DNA of 64,000 nt from Bathymodiolus brooksi (GCA_963680875.1 OY804578.1:104933689-104997688), one strand, 5' to 3'. Counted from the first letter of the stretch, positions 1 to 10,274 are shown. Translations and numbers: made by a program. Notes: generated by a model from the sequence alone, not told the origin.

Positions 1-1500
1 CTAGACAGGCAGCATATAGCCAGTCAATGAGGTTTGCAATTAATATTTCGCATGCACAATAGCGACCCACCACCACAAGGTGTGGAAAATAGAAATATTC
101 TTCTGTGGTTTAAATGCGTATTAACTGCATTACATGTAAACTGTATTATTCTGTTTGATAAAGTCCTTTAACTAGAACAGAAATTTGTTTACCCTTGAGT
201 GAAATTGTGTTGTAATAAAATATCGTAAAAGTATGAAAGCATTTCAAGGTATATTTTAAATGAGGTTGAAACATGTCGCCATTTGATATCAATTCGGTTG
301 TATTTCATTTTGACGATTTTAATTACGGAAGACGATCACAATCATATTTTTTTTAACAATTGCAACTCAGCTGGGTTTTTTTCATAACATATAATAAAAT
401 GAAAAAATATATATCACACTGTCGGAACAGTTCCAACATTCAATAGAAAAATCGTAGAAATAATATCATTTAGTGTCCGTCGTCTGTTATCCATAACTTT
501 TCATATTAATATTTAAACTTTTTCTTAGAAACTGCAAAACCAAATGCTTTATTTTACGTTATCAAGGACTATCAAGTTCTCTCAACCCGCACCTTGGTAT
601 TTTTTTTTTATAGATTTATGATGGTTGTCGGTAAAAATGTACTGGAATATATCATAACATTGGTTGTCGTTAAGAATAAAGTACGGTTAAAAAAGTGTTT
701 AAAAAAATTTCAAATATGACAAAGTTCTATTCCTCAAATAAATCTATATATTACTTCTTTAAGTAATATAACAAAATTTCGACCAGTTTTCGACAATCAA
801 TGTTAATAAGTTTCTGAATTGATATAATCTTAATATGTACATTATCAATGTCATAGCAGACGATGAAACCAAAATTGGTCTGCATGAGATATATTTTTTA
901 AATGATTCATGCAATTTCAGCATCATAATATAACCTCTGACAAATGAAGCGATCAAAATAATGAGAGATTTTATCACGTGAAACAAACCGTCGAAAACAG
1001 GAGACCGTCGAAAATGGGTAACGTTGCGACATTACTATTCGTTCACTTTAATTTCATAATACAGTTTCAGAACATGTTTTTATTCCTGAAATCAATCCAC
1101 ATTGCATATTAAGTCAAATTTATGCTTTGTTTATTGAGTTTTATTATGCTTTGTTTTTCTTTTTGTTTTTGTTTTTTTAAAGATATGCATTATAATACAA
1201 TGATACGAACATTCTGTATTCTGAAAAAAATGACGTTCAGTGCTTTTCATTACCTGACTTTGTCGGTCCGCTGTGAGGAATTGGATGCACATATTAACTA
1301 ACTGTATTTATTTATGAAAAGCACATATTGTGAATACATTTTGGAGAAAATTTTATCGACATCTGAGGTGGGGGCCGATTTTGACCCTTATAGCTCCCAG
1401 TCCTTTAGAATTTTTTTTTCAAAATTTTGAAATTTTTGAAAGTTTTAACATTTTATGAAAATGTTTGAATTTTTTTTGAAAATATTGAAATTTTTGAGAT
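1..1500. other. AT-rich intergenic DNA, no gene seen
   Basis: The stretch holds many A and T homopolymers and a low-complexity run of AAAATTTTTG-like words at about 1405-1500. Short open frames exist on both strands but none has a recognisable domain or convincing splice borders. The only repeat seen is a family E copy at 395-470, listed separately. Confidence 0.6.
395..470 (+). repeat. Dispersed repeat family E copy
   Basis: The block reads through GTCGGAACAGTTCCAA and then AAAAATCGTAGAAA. Related copies lie near 14072-14125, 19102-19145, 20698-20750 and, inverted and tandem, at 23410-23690. GGAACAGTTCC is itself a short palindrome. The function is unknown. Confidence 0.6.
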
Positions 1501-1527
1501 AGTGCAATATACATATAGCGTGCAAAT

Positions 1528-2311
1528 ACATATACACTATACGTACATTGCCGGTAAATATAAAATTTATTTGTACGAGCTTTAGAAACAGGCAGAATAG
1601 CGAGCCTTCGGCGAGCTTTTCAGGCCTGTTTCGCAGCGAGTACAAATGAATTTTATATTTAACGACAATGTACGTATATTGTGTTTATCCTGCAATGTCA
1701 AAAAAGTCGGAAAACTTGTCAGATTTAAACAAAAAGGACAGAAACAAGCGTCATTCCTCGCCTTTCATAAATGTTGTCAAGGGTGTCTTCTTCGTGGTCC
1801 GCGTTACATTAGTACCAGTTTCATACTTGTCTGCGCCCTCCGCTGTACATAGCTACAGGGTACCAGGAAAGTTTATTCGCAGGCTGAAAAGTTTATTCGT
1901 AGGCTGAAAAGTTTATTCGTCTAGTACGAATAAAGCAAAAAATTATTCGTATATCATATTTGTACAGCAAATGTACTGATTGCAGGATAAATATACAATA
2001 TACGTACATTGTCGGTAAATATAAAATTTATTTGTACGAGCTTTAGAATCAGGCAGAATAGTGAGTTTTCGGCGAGCTTTTCAGGCCTGTTTCGCAGCGA
2101 GTACAAATGAATTTTATATTTAGCAACAATGTACGTATATTGTGTTTATCCTGCAATGTCAAAAAGTCGGAAAACTTGTCAGATTTAAACAAAAAGGACA
2201 GAAACAAGCGTCATTCCTCGCCTTTCATAAATGTTGTCAAGGTTGTCTTCTTCATTGTCCGCGTTATATTAGTACCAGTTTCATATTTGTCTGCGCCCTC
2301 CGCTGTACATA
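1528..2311. repeat. Dispersed repeat A, tandem copy 1 and left half of copy 2
   Basis: Two copies of a roughly 460-bp unit lie head to tail, starting near 1528 and 1988. Each begins with an inverted repeat (ACGTACATTG...TTTATTTGTAC against GTACAAATGAATTTT...CAATGTACGT, for example 1537-1575 with 1644-1682) around a GC-richer loop. It continues into a conserved block and ends in repeated AAAGTTTATTCGTAGGCTG words. Copy 2 stops at 2311 and resumes at 6908, so a 4.6-kb element has inserted into it. Weaker remnants are at 42375-42450, 49180-49225 and 50912-51042. Open frames across the copies are broken by a one-base indel between them, so coding is unlikely. Confidence 0.8.
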
Positions 2312-2330
2312 CTCAGTCTGCAGGGTGACG
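2312..2330 (+). repeat. Left terminal inverted repeat of the 4.6-kb element
   Basis: It reads CTCAGTCTGCAGGGTGACG directly after the TA at 2310-2311. It pairs with 6889-6907 with three mismatches. Confidence 0.8.
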
Positions 2331-2640
2331 TCGAACCAACGTCGGTAAAAGGTCGTAATGGTCGGCTGTAGGTCGGCGTCGGCTTGACGACGTTGAACCA
2401 ACGTAGGATTAGCGTAGGCAAAGCGACAGTCGAGTTTCCGTTCTTCAGCCGATGTTGGGCTAGATATGGTATAACGACGGTCGGATCTCGGTTCCTCGCC
2501 AACGTCGGGTTAGATTTGACAGACCAACGGTTGGGTTCTCGTCTTTTCACCAACGTTGGGTTAACTTTGACAAAACGACGGTCGGCATTAGGTTATTTAC
2601 CGACGCTTGGTTTGAATATTTGACGTATGATTTTTTATAT
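2320..2640. repeat. Left subterminal CCAACGTCGG-type repeats
   Basis: There are degenerate, irregularly spaced words such as CCAACGTCGG, CCAACGTTGGG, ACGACGGTCGG and their near-complements. The region is GC-rich compared with its surroundings. The same words occur inverted at 6640-6888, so these are probably transposase-binding or structural subterminal repeats. That role is inferred only. Confidence 0.7.
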
Positions 2641-3149
2641 CTTAATTCTAGATTTAAAAACCGTATTTAAAACACACACACACACAAAACAATGATTGTA
2701 AATGCACGGCCGTAGGCCGGATCTGAATAAAGTGAGGCAAAAGGGGTGAACTTAGACAAATTTTGAAGAATTTATTTTTTTATTTGCTTTCAAAAGATTA
2801 CACTTGCCGTTTCAAAAGTGAGGCATTTGCCTCATTTGCCTCCATTGCGCTACGGCCATGAAATGAAATCTAGTACGTGGGGATTTCATTTATCATCATT
2901 AACAACATCGATACTGATTCCTGTGGTTTTCCCGCGCGACCAATTAAACCGCATACGCCATTTTCATTTTGAGACTCGCGGCTAGCAGAAACTCATGTAA
3001 GTTATCTCTTAATTTTATTTATGCTTTAAGTCATACGTGTAACTGATTTATATGGAATTTTGTTAGCAACGATTTATTAAGACTACTTTTTTTTAAACAA
3101 AAGGCTGAGTAAGATTTTTATATAACCAAAATGGCTTTTGATTTATTTA
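2641..3149. other. Element interior, no gene seen
   Basis: It contains a short CA run near 2673-2690 and a GC-richer block near 2900-3000. I see no exon with supporting splice borders. Confidence 0.5.
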
Positions 3150-3414
3150 GGGAACGACCATTTAACTTGAAGGGGGGGTTATGGTTTATTCTAAAAAAAT
3201 ATTCTGATTCCCAATGTTGCTGAAAAAAATATTCTGATTTTGGTGGAGGAAAAAAAAAATAATCTGATTCAGAGTTTTTGTCATATAACCTAATGTTAAG
3301 TTCTGGAAAAAAATTAATATTCTAACTATTGTGTTGTCCGAAAAAAAAAATTCTGAACGAAACAAAAAAACATACCCCCCCCCCTCCCCCCCTTCAAGTT
3401 AAATGGTCGGTCCC
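3150..3414. mobile_element. MITE with TTA target duplication (Harbinger-like)
   Basis: The ends GGGAACGACCATTTAACTTG and its near-perfect complement (…GGTCGGTCCC) are flanked by TTA at 3147-3149 and 3415-3417. Homopolymer G near the left end is matched by homopolymer C near the right. A three-base TTA duplication with GGG termini fits PIF/Harbinger-derived MITEs. A second copy lies at 8670-8932. There is no coding capacity. Confidence 0.8.
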
Positions 3415-3808
3415 TTAGCTTGTGGTGATCCAGCTATTTTAAATATAGGAGTGATGATAGATCCTGCAAGTAGTGACTGAAAAAAATGGGTTAATTATAG
3501 CCTAATTTTGTCAAAATTTAAGTAATATATTAAGAAAGGCGAAGTTAATTTGCAACACTTCCCCCTTCTGAATATAACTTTAAATAGAAGTTTAAATCGA
3601 GAGTTTTTATAAAACTTTTAGGGGTATTTTGAATTTGATACGTTATTTTTCAAAATTTGTTTATGAAATTGAAATTATTCAGAGAGCGATTATGCAGTTA
3701 CAATTTACTAAAATATAAATCTGGTGGGTCACATTCTTCAAAGTTTATTGCTATATAAATATAACCGTCTCAAAGGTCAAACATGACATTTAATGCTTCA
3801 GAGTTTTA

Positions 3809-4153
3809 TTGCGTGTGTGTAATGATCAAGACAGTTTAGCTGATAGAATATATTGTTTAATACTAAGGGAAGAGGTCAGATACATAAAAGGTTGCCATAG
3901 CAACCATATTTATGAAGGAATCTGTAGATGGACTCGCACAGTTTTAATTAAATCAGGCATTGCTGTAAATATTTTCAAACCTCATAGTACTAGAGCAGCA
4001 TCTACTACAGCTGCTAATGTTCGTAATGTTCCAATGTCAACTATTCTTAAGACTGCAGGTTGGAAAAAAGATTGTATGTTTAGAAAATTTTATAAAAAAC
4101 CAATAGTAATGGATAAATCTTACAGCGAAAATTTGTTAAATGCATTTGCATAA
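3809..4153 (+). pseudogene. Tyrosine recombinase C-terminal fragment (XerD/Crypton-like)
   Basis: This open frame of about 114 codons ends with a typical tyrosine-recombinase catalytic half. HSTRAAS supplies the H-x-x-R box at about residues 62-65. ILKTAGW supplies the box with Trp in place of the second His. MFRKFYKKP supplies the presumed nucleophile Tyr near residue 95. The N-terminal core-binding domain and the first catalytic Arg are not seen upstream, so this is a truncated copy or the last exon of a spliced gene. The HSTRAAS...AGW...FYKKP spacing resembles the XerD-like or Crypton-like proteins of marine invertebrates. Its place inside a TA-flanked element is odd, because Cryptons are not expected to leave a TA duplication; it may be a captured or nested gene. 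A perfect inverted repeat begins 194 bp downstream. Confidence 0.7.
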
Positions 4154-4346
4154 ATTAGATATACCTATATTTTGTATCTAAATGTTTGATATTGTTTGAA
4201 GTAATACAAGTATACGTAGAATATGATTTTAGTCATTTTACTTACTATATACAAGTTAATGTATACCTATGCTTACTCATGTTGGGTAATTGGATTCATC
4301 ATCTCTAAAGTCTCATTTGAGCCAGAGGTACCCAATTGGGAGAAGA

Positions 4347-4602
4347 AATTATACAGTTAAACGAGACTTACCTGTAAGGTGAAGTTTGACTGGGATTTCT
4401 TCGACCAATTGGGTCACCGAGGGATCAAATCCCCACCCGAAGGCTTCCCTCCCTATGTAATGAATGATGAATCCATTATTGCTCTGAAATATGAATCACG
4501 TGACCACCTTATCATCTCATTTGATCCCTCGGTGACCCAATTGGTCGAAGAAATCCCAGTCAAACTTCACCTTACAGGTAAGTCTCGTTTAACTGTATAA
4601 TT
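4347..4602. repeat. Perfect 84-bp inverted repeat with 88-bp spacer
   Basis: Arms 4347-4430 and 4519-4602 are exact reverse complements by eye. Each arm carries CAGGTAAGT reading outward, on the plus strand in the right arm (about 4576) and on the minus strand in the left arm. These look like 5' splice donors for divergent transcripts. The spacer is pyrimidine-rich in its first half. A 73-codon open frame runs through the structure, but it is largely a by-product of the palindrome. The structure could be a hairpin, a bidirectional 5' region or the footprint of a small inverted element. Confidence 0.85.
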
Positions 4603-5426
4603 TAAGAGGTACATTGGATGTTGTCTAAGCATTTATATTATAGTCCATGTGTATGTCGTGTATGTATGTGTATGTGTAGCTATGTAAATAAGACACACAC
4701 TATGGCAGGTGCTTGTGGACAGCACGCACCTGTGACAACTATAAGACAAATGCAGCACTAAAGTGAAATAGTATATGCAGTATTACATTACAACTTATTA
4801 CTTTATCCCAAACCGAACAGATGTTGATCTTGCTTTACACGAAATCCCCAGATGTTGTGTATCAAATATAAAATATACCTGTGGGAATATTTTAAAGTGA
4901 TTAATAATTACTCATGTAAACGTAATTCGTGGTAAACGGTTTAAAAGCATTGGCCATGTAGTGAGGCTGCACACATAATAGTTATGATATTTTAACCCAA
5001 ATTTATTTTTATTCTCGTAGATGAATGTCTTATATTTTATAATAAGCGACAAAATACAAATTATTCGTTTTGACCTGTCACTAGTAAGGTCAGTTGCATA
5101 CAGAGAAAGCGACTGCAAATTATTTGCTTGCAAGGAATAAATCGATGGTAATTTTCGTTCTCAAAAGGCGAAAAGTGGTACGATAAGCTGCTTAATGTGA
5201 AATAGTTACCTTTATTTCATCATTGTAAAGCTATTTACCAATTTCCAAAACATTTATTTTTTTGGGGTCAATATCGTAGCTAATGCCTCTTTCAGTTTAT
5301 TTGAACATTAAATGTCATTGAACATTTTTAGAAAACAAATCAGAACAAATTTGTATCAATACTGCAACTGTATCTTTTTAAATCATTTTCTGATAATATC
5401 CTAGTAACAATTATGGTACTTTGTAG
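4603..5426. other. Element interior, no gene seen
   Basis: AT-rich sequence. It may hold upstream exons of the DUF4806-like gene, but none can be supported by reading. Confidence 0.4.
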
Positions 5427-6038
5427 ATAAGCTATTTGGGTAGAATTGGTGGAGACAATGTAAGAGATTGTGGGAGACGGATTCTGAACGCCCTGATGAC
5501 CACAGATGTTGCCATCACCCTAAACTGGAAAGGGAAAGGGGTTAAAAAATCATTCGAGGCACTAAATGTATGCAGCATCGTAAAAGGTAAAAATAATTCC
5601 CTAACCAGTTTGTTACTTTTTGAATCTTTACGCCTTTACAAAACATGCAAGGTCGACTTGATCAGCGTGGAAACAATAGCTAGAAGTGTCAAAAATCTAA
5701 TAAAACCTGCGCTATTTAAAAAATGTTTTCGTCAATGGAAGCCTTGCTGATTTAAAAACTAAATCTGCTTGAATTTGCCTTCCAAGAGCAGTGTTCAAAG
5801 TTGAAAATCCCTAACCTCTTTTTGTTAAATCATGTTTCATTTCATTTTACATTAATTTATCGAGTTTAACCATCGCTAGTTTAACAGATACATTTTATAT
5901 CTTTTCTAAATCCTATTTTCTTATTTTACAGCTGCAGTACGAAAGAACAACACGACTAAAAACGAAACGGATGACAGAATTGAAGGTGTAATAAAAAAAA
6001 ACTGGCTGAAACGACGGCCGGAAGGCAAGAACATGTAA
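5427..6038 (+). CDS. DUF4806-like protein, last two exons
   Basis: Exon 1 runs 5427-5586, after acceptor TTTGTAG and before donor AAAG|GTAAAA. Exon 2 runs 5932-6038, after acceptor TTATTTTACAG, and ends at TAA 6036-6038. The joined frame is continuous in phase 1. Exon 1 encodes GRIGGDNVRDCGRRIL, then LNWKGKGVKKSF, then SIVK. Exon 2 adds AAVRKNN and ends with IKKNWLKRRPEGKNM. The order GG, RRIL, W-x-G-K/F, AVRKN, WL plus a basic tail matches the DUF4806 domain as I remember it. That domain has no known reaction and is common in invertebrate proteins linked to mobile elements. The N-terminal exons are not identified, so the start is unknown. It lies inside the TA-flanked element and may be one of its genes. 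Confidence 0.7.
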
Positions 6039-6136
6039 ATAAAAATGCATAACTGTGCTTTCTTCTCATTTAATGGCACATTAATTATAAAGGGTTTCCG
6101 AATTGATATTAACAATTTATGATTTGATTTGATATT

Positions 6137-6380
6137 TGGTGTTTTAACGCCACTTTCAACAATATTTCAGCTATATCATGGCGACCAAATTTAGTGGTGG
6201 AGGAAGCCGGAGTACCCAGAAAGAACCACCGAACTGGTAAACTTTATCACTTGCGGCTGCGAGTCGAGTGCACCCTTTTTGTAATTTACAAAGCCGGGCG
6301 CGAACCTACTCCGTATTGGTGATAGGCTTGTATGAGTTGTTAGATCCAACGACCTAACTCATTGAGTCACCCGGGCCCCC
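6137..6380 (-). mobile_element. SINE-B copy (tRNA-derived, variant body)
   Basis: On the minus strand it ends with the family tail GGCGTTAAAACACC preceded by GATATAGCTGAAATATTG. The body is a variant, with GACTCGCAGCCGCAAGTG on the minus strand, also found at 61660-61842. It is nested in the 4.6-kb element. Confidence 0.7.
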
Positions 6381-6639
6381 TAGTAATAATTTAACGTTTA
6401 TAAATCAGTAAAAGGAGTATTAACCTCCTAAAAAGTAAGACAAACGACATCAAAATTGTTCTCATTTTTGGAGTAAAGTGACGGCAGTGTACCGTTATTC
6501 AATAAGTATTGAACAAGCTAAGTACTACACGAATCAGAAAGGCATACAAGACTAATATACCCTAACGTTTGTGTGTACACTAAATGTTACAAATAAGGTG
6601 ATGGTTTGCTTTGTGGTTATACAAGAAAGATGTTGGATT

Positions 6640-6888
6640 ATACTGATTTGACGTCGGCCCAACGATCAAACATACCGTCGGGGCAGACGTCTTGCCGACC
6701 AATGCACAGTATTTGAACGTTGGATATTGGTCGGGAAACCATTGGAAATAAGACATTGCAACGTCGGGCCAACGTCGAGCCAATTAGTCGCGCCAACGTC
6801 GACACGATGAGCAAAATGACGACGGGCCAACGTTGGCATTCGACGTCAAACCAACGTCAGAGATGACCGTTAACCGACGTTGGACCAA
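6640..6888. repeat. Right subterminal CCAACGTCGG-type repeats
   Basis: Words such as GGGCCAACGTCG, GACGTTGGACC and ACGTCGGGCC repeat at irregular spacing, in inverse arrangement to 2320-2640. Confidence 0.7.
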
Positions 6889-6907
6889 CGTCACTTTGCA
6901 GACTGGG
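6889..6907 (-). repeat. Right terminal inverted repeat of the 4.6-kb element
   Basis: Its complement reads CCCAGTCTGCAAAGTGACG, pairing with 2312-2330. It is followed by TA at 6908-6909. Confidence 0.8.
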
Positions 6908-7050
6908 TAGCTACAGGGTACCAGGAAAGTTTATTCGTAGGTTGAAAAGTTTATTCGTATCTACGAAAAGTTTATTCGTATCTACGAAAAGTTTATTCGT
7001 CTAGTACGAATAAAGCAACAATTGATTCGTATAGCATATTTGTACGAATA
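6908..7050. repeat. Dispersed repeat A, right half of copy 2
   Basis: It resumes at TAGCTACAGGGTACCAGG, as in copy 1 near 1850, with several AAAGTTTATTCGTA words and GTACGAATAAAGCAA. Confidence 0.8.
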
Positions 7051-7060
7051 ATATGAAGCA

Positions 7061-7440
7061 TCCGGCCGCGATACTGGTATTACCAGTATTGTAATATTTA
7101 CAATACTGGTATTACCAGTATTATAATATTCACAATACTGGAAATACCAGTATTGTAAATATTACAATACTGGTAATACCAGTATTGTAACACTGTATAA
7201 TACTAGAAATAGTATTGTAATGTTACAATACTGGTAATACCAGTATCGTACATATACAATAATGGATGTACCAGTATCGTGCATTTACAATACTGGAATA
7301 CCAGAATCGTTGATCTATACACAATACCGGAAGCTCCAGTATTCTTCATCCAACAATACTGGTAATAATAGTATTGTAAAACACACGATACTGGAAGCTC
7401 CAGTATTCTTCATCCAACAATACTGGTAATACTAGTATTG
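7061..7440. repeat. Palindromic minisatellite of TACCAGTATTG words
   Basis: Units alternate TACCAGTATTGTAA with its complement TTACAATACTGGTA, so most 30-40-bp stretches are self-complementary. Units decay rightward, with variants such as GGAAGCTCCAGTATTCTTC appearing twice near 7330 and 7392. There is no coding capacity. Confidence 0.8.
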
Positions 7441-8144
7441 CCTGAGGGCAAGTGTGGACACAGATTTGATATTTTTTGGAGAGTATATATATAGGCATGT
7501 CATGCTATTATATGCAATTCATTTATTGAATAAGATATTCTTTAAATTAAATATTTGTGTTCAAATACATGTAGCTGACAGTTTGTGAATAGGCATCATT
7601 AGAAAGTTTGCACTCCTTTGACATTGTACATATAAAGCATTTTTATTTTAGCGTGCGATATTATATGTGTTTGAATCTGCAACACTTCCGTTTGCATTTG
7701 GGACTCATCAATAGGCAATGCAAGTGGAATGTGCAGGAGTTAATAATAAAAAATAACAACCATAAATCTATCTATGGTGTTGACTTGAAAAAGGTCGTTG
7801 ACCCATCACTCAACCATAAATACCTACTTTGGAATATAATCACAGATTTAACATATGTATAAGCCTAGACTCCCAAGGCCCTGTTGACAAAGAAAAAATG
7901 TAAATATTTAATGGAAAGAGTTGATAGACTATTTAAATAGAAATTATTGTTGGAAAATAAGACAAGTTATGTTTATTCTGACTATTTCTGTAGAAATTCA
8001 CATCTTTGTTAAATTAATTTGCTCCCGCATCGCATATCGCACAGCGTTTTATGTGTTCTATCTGAACAACTCGACCTTAATTTCAAGTAAACATGGTGCC
8101 ACGTGATAAATGTTTACATAATTTCGGAGAGGGGGAGCTTATTT
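7441..8144. other. Intergenic, no gene seen
   Basis: AT-rich sequence with short uninformative open frames. No repeat family or exon is recognised. Confidence 0.5.
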
Positions 8145-8194
8145 TCTCCTTCTTCTTCTTCTTCTTCTTCTTCTTCTTCTTCTTCTTCTCCTTC
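8145..8194. repeat. TTC microsatellite
   Basis: Uninterrupted CTT/TTC triplets flanked by TCTCC at both ends. It creates a poly-Ser open frame that is not taken as coding. Confidence 0.9.
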
Positions 8195-8669
8195 AATTTT
8201 TTTCAATATCGCCCATTTGACTTGTGCATTTGAACTTACTAGTAGTAATTCCTACTTTAATTCCTATTGTAAGCATCTAAGCCTACTTAGTACACTTTCA
8301 AAATACCTTGAAAATCTTGATTATCTACTGTGTACACATAAATCAACATTCATCGATCTCCATAAGTTTTCCCACGAAAAATGGATTAGTCTATTTGAAG
8401 TAGGATCTAAGCCCTCAAATAAAAATAGTGTTCTATATTCGGTATAGCTTATTAGGATTAAACCATGCATAAGTTATAACACAATATGTGAAAAATATGT
8501 GCAAGAAGTGAAAAAAAGTGTGTATTTTACATTAATCGATGGATTTCAGCAACTTATAACATCCTGTTTCACCCCACTGAAACACATATGGGAAATTTGG
8601 AAATTCCAGCATTTGAGGTGCCCCAAAGGGTAAATTCTTGTCTTTAAACAGCATGATAGAAAGTCGTTA
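8195..8669. other. Intergenic, no gene seen
   Basis: AT-rich sequence with nothing recognisable. Confidence 0.5.
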
Positions 8670-8932
8670 GGGAACGACCATTTAACTTGAAGGGGTGGGG
8701 GGGGGGGGGGGTATGTTTTTTTTTCTAAAAAAATATTCTGATTCCCAATGTTGCTGAAAAAAATATTCTTATTTTTGTGGAGGGAAAAAAATAATCTGAT
8801 TCAGAGTTTTTGTCATATAATCTAATGTTGAATTCTGGGGAAAAAAATATTCTAACTCTCGTGATGTCCGAAAAAAAAATTCTGAACGAAACAAAAAACC
8901 ATAACCCCCCTGCAAGTTAAATGGTCGGTCCC
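8670..8932. mobile_element. MITE copy 2, TTA target duplication
   Basis: It has the same termini as 3150-3414 (GGGAACGACC...GGTCGGTCCC), flanked by TTA at 8667-8669 and 8933-8935. It contains a G homopolymer at about 8694-8711. The interior words AAATATTCTGATTCCCAA and TCAGAGTTTTTGTCATATAA match the first copy closely. Confidence 0.8.
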
Positions 8933-8935
8933 TTA

Positions 8936-9133
8936 GTGAAACATAAACACATGTCTCTTTCAATTAAATTTGAAAGATTTTTTGTCATTGCAACTCCGTT
9001 CATAGTTGCCTAACAGGAGTCCACAGGTCGTCCACGTGTCACAGTTTAGAATAATCCTTCAGGACCTCACAGTGACCCGTGACCCACTTTAGCACATTCT
9101 ACCAGTTAATTCTTACTAATGTTGTTTACTAAT
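8936..9133. other. Short spacer, no gene seen
   Basis: Nothing recognisable between the MITE and the 20-bp array. Confidence 0.5.
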
Positions 9134-9844
9134 ATAGCATACTGTCATATAATATAACATACCGTCATATAATACAACATACTGTCATATAATACAACAT
9201 ACTGTCATATAATACAACATATTGTCATATGATATATCATACTGTCATATAATACAACATACTGTCATATAATACAACATACTGTCATATGATATATCAC
9301 ACTGTCATATAATACAACATACTGTCATATAATACAACATACTGTCATATGATATAGCATACTGTCATATAATACAACATACTGTCATATAATACAACAT
9401 ACTGTCATATACTACAACATACTGTCATTTGATATAACATACTGTCATATAATACAACATACTGTCATATGATATAACATACTGTCATATAATACAACAT
9501 ACTGTCATATAATACAACATACTGTCACATAATACAACATACTGTCATATGATATATCATACTGTCATATAATACAACATACTGTCATATAATACAACAT
9601 ACTGTCATATAATACAACATACTGTCATATAATACAACATACTGTCATATAATACAACATACTGTCATATGATATATCATACTGTCATATAATACAACAT
9701 ACTGTCATATAATACAACATACTGTCATATGATATATCATACTGTCATATAATACAACATACTGTCATATGATACAACATACTGTCATATAATACAACAT
9801 ACTGTCATATAATATAACAAACTGTCATATGATATAACATACTG
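9134..9844. repeat. 20-bp minisatellite, about 35 copies
   Basis: The consensus is CATACTGTCATATAATACAA. Variant units with GATATATCAT or GATATAACAT recur at intervals of three or more units (for example near 9230, 9290, 9350), suggesting a secondary higher-order period of about 60 bp. The array is very homogeneous. Confidence 0.9.
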
Positions 9845-10274
9845 AAGCTCATTGTTTAGAACAGTTATTCTGGATTCTACTGTATTCCAATTTATACTTA
9901 TGAAGTTTAAATGGGCTAGGTATATGTGCAACGACGTTTATTTATGGATTTAAAAATAAACATGCATGGGACATTTAAATCCATTGAGTAATATATCGAT
10001 TTTCACTTTTTTAATGAAGTAAAATAAAAGAACACAATGATCGATTATATGACGAAGCAAGATTTGAAGGTAGATAGTGTAGACTGACAAAACATACCTT
10101 ATATTTAGTTTGGATTTTTATAAGAGAATGGTTATATTGTAGCTGTACCTAATTTCTATACTGTAAAGGTAAGGATCATGTCGTTGATTTAATGACTAAT
10201 GTGCTATTCTCGAATGCGGAAGTAATAGCTTGCACATAATTATGTACATACTGTGTTGGCATCCTCGTCATCTC
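9845..10274. other. Intergenic, no gene seen
   Basis: AT-rich sequence with no exon or repeat recognised. Confidence 0.5.

Larger units (their letters stand above)
2312..6907. mobile_element. 4.6-kb DNA-transposon-like element, TA target duplication
   Basis: The left flank ends ...CTGTACATA at 2311 and the right flank resumes TAGCTACAGGG at 6908. The uninterrupted tandem copy upstream reads CTGTACATAGCTACAGGG (about 1843-1860), which is a natural empty site and gives a TA duplication (2310-2311 and 6908-6909). The termini are inverted repeats, CTCAGTCTGCAGGGTGACG against CCCAGTCTGCAAAGTGACG, with 16 of 19 positions equal. CCAACGTCGG-like subterminal repeats follow at both ends. Inside lie a nested TTA-flanked MITE, a tyrosine-recombinase C-terminus, an 84-bp perfect inverted repeat, two DUF4806-like exons and a nested SINE. 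I cannot assign a superfamily. The TA target is shared by Tc1/mariner and others, but no DDE transposase is seen. Confidence 0.8.

Noticed and set aside
1646..2348. Basic open frames in repeat A copies (NFIF...NVRILCLSC)
   Set aside because: A one-base indel between the copies shifts the frame halfway, and two overlapping frames look equally good, so no coding constraint is visible.
4379..4600. 73-codon frame through the palindrome
   Set aside because: Both ends are complementary arms; the frame is a by-product and includes the splice donor.
8103..8447. Poly-Ser frame at the TTC microsatellite
   Set aside because: Driven by the simple repeat; the rest of the frame has no domain.
9134..9844. 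CRISPR-like look of the 20-bp and 30-bp arrays
   Set aside because: There are no unique spacers and no cas genes, and the genome is a eukaryote; these are minisatellites.
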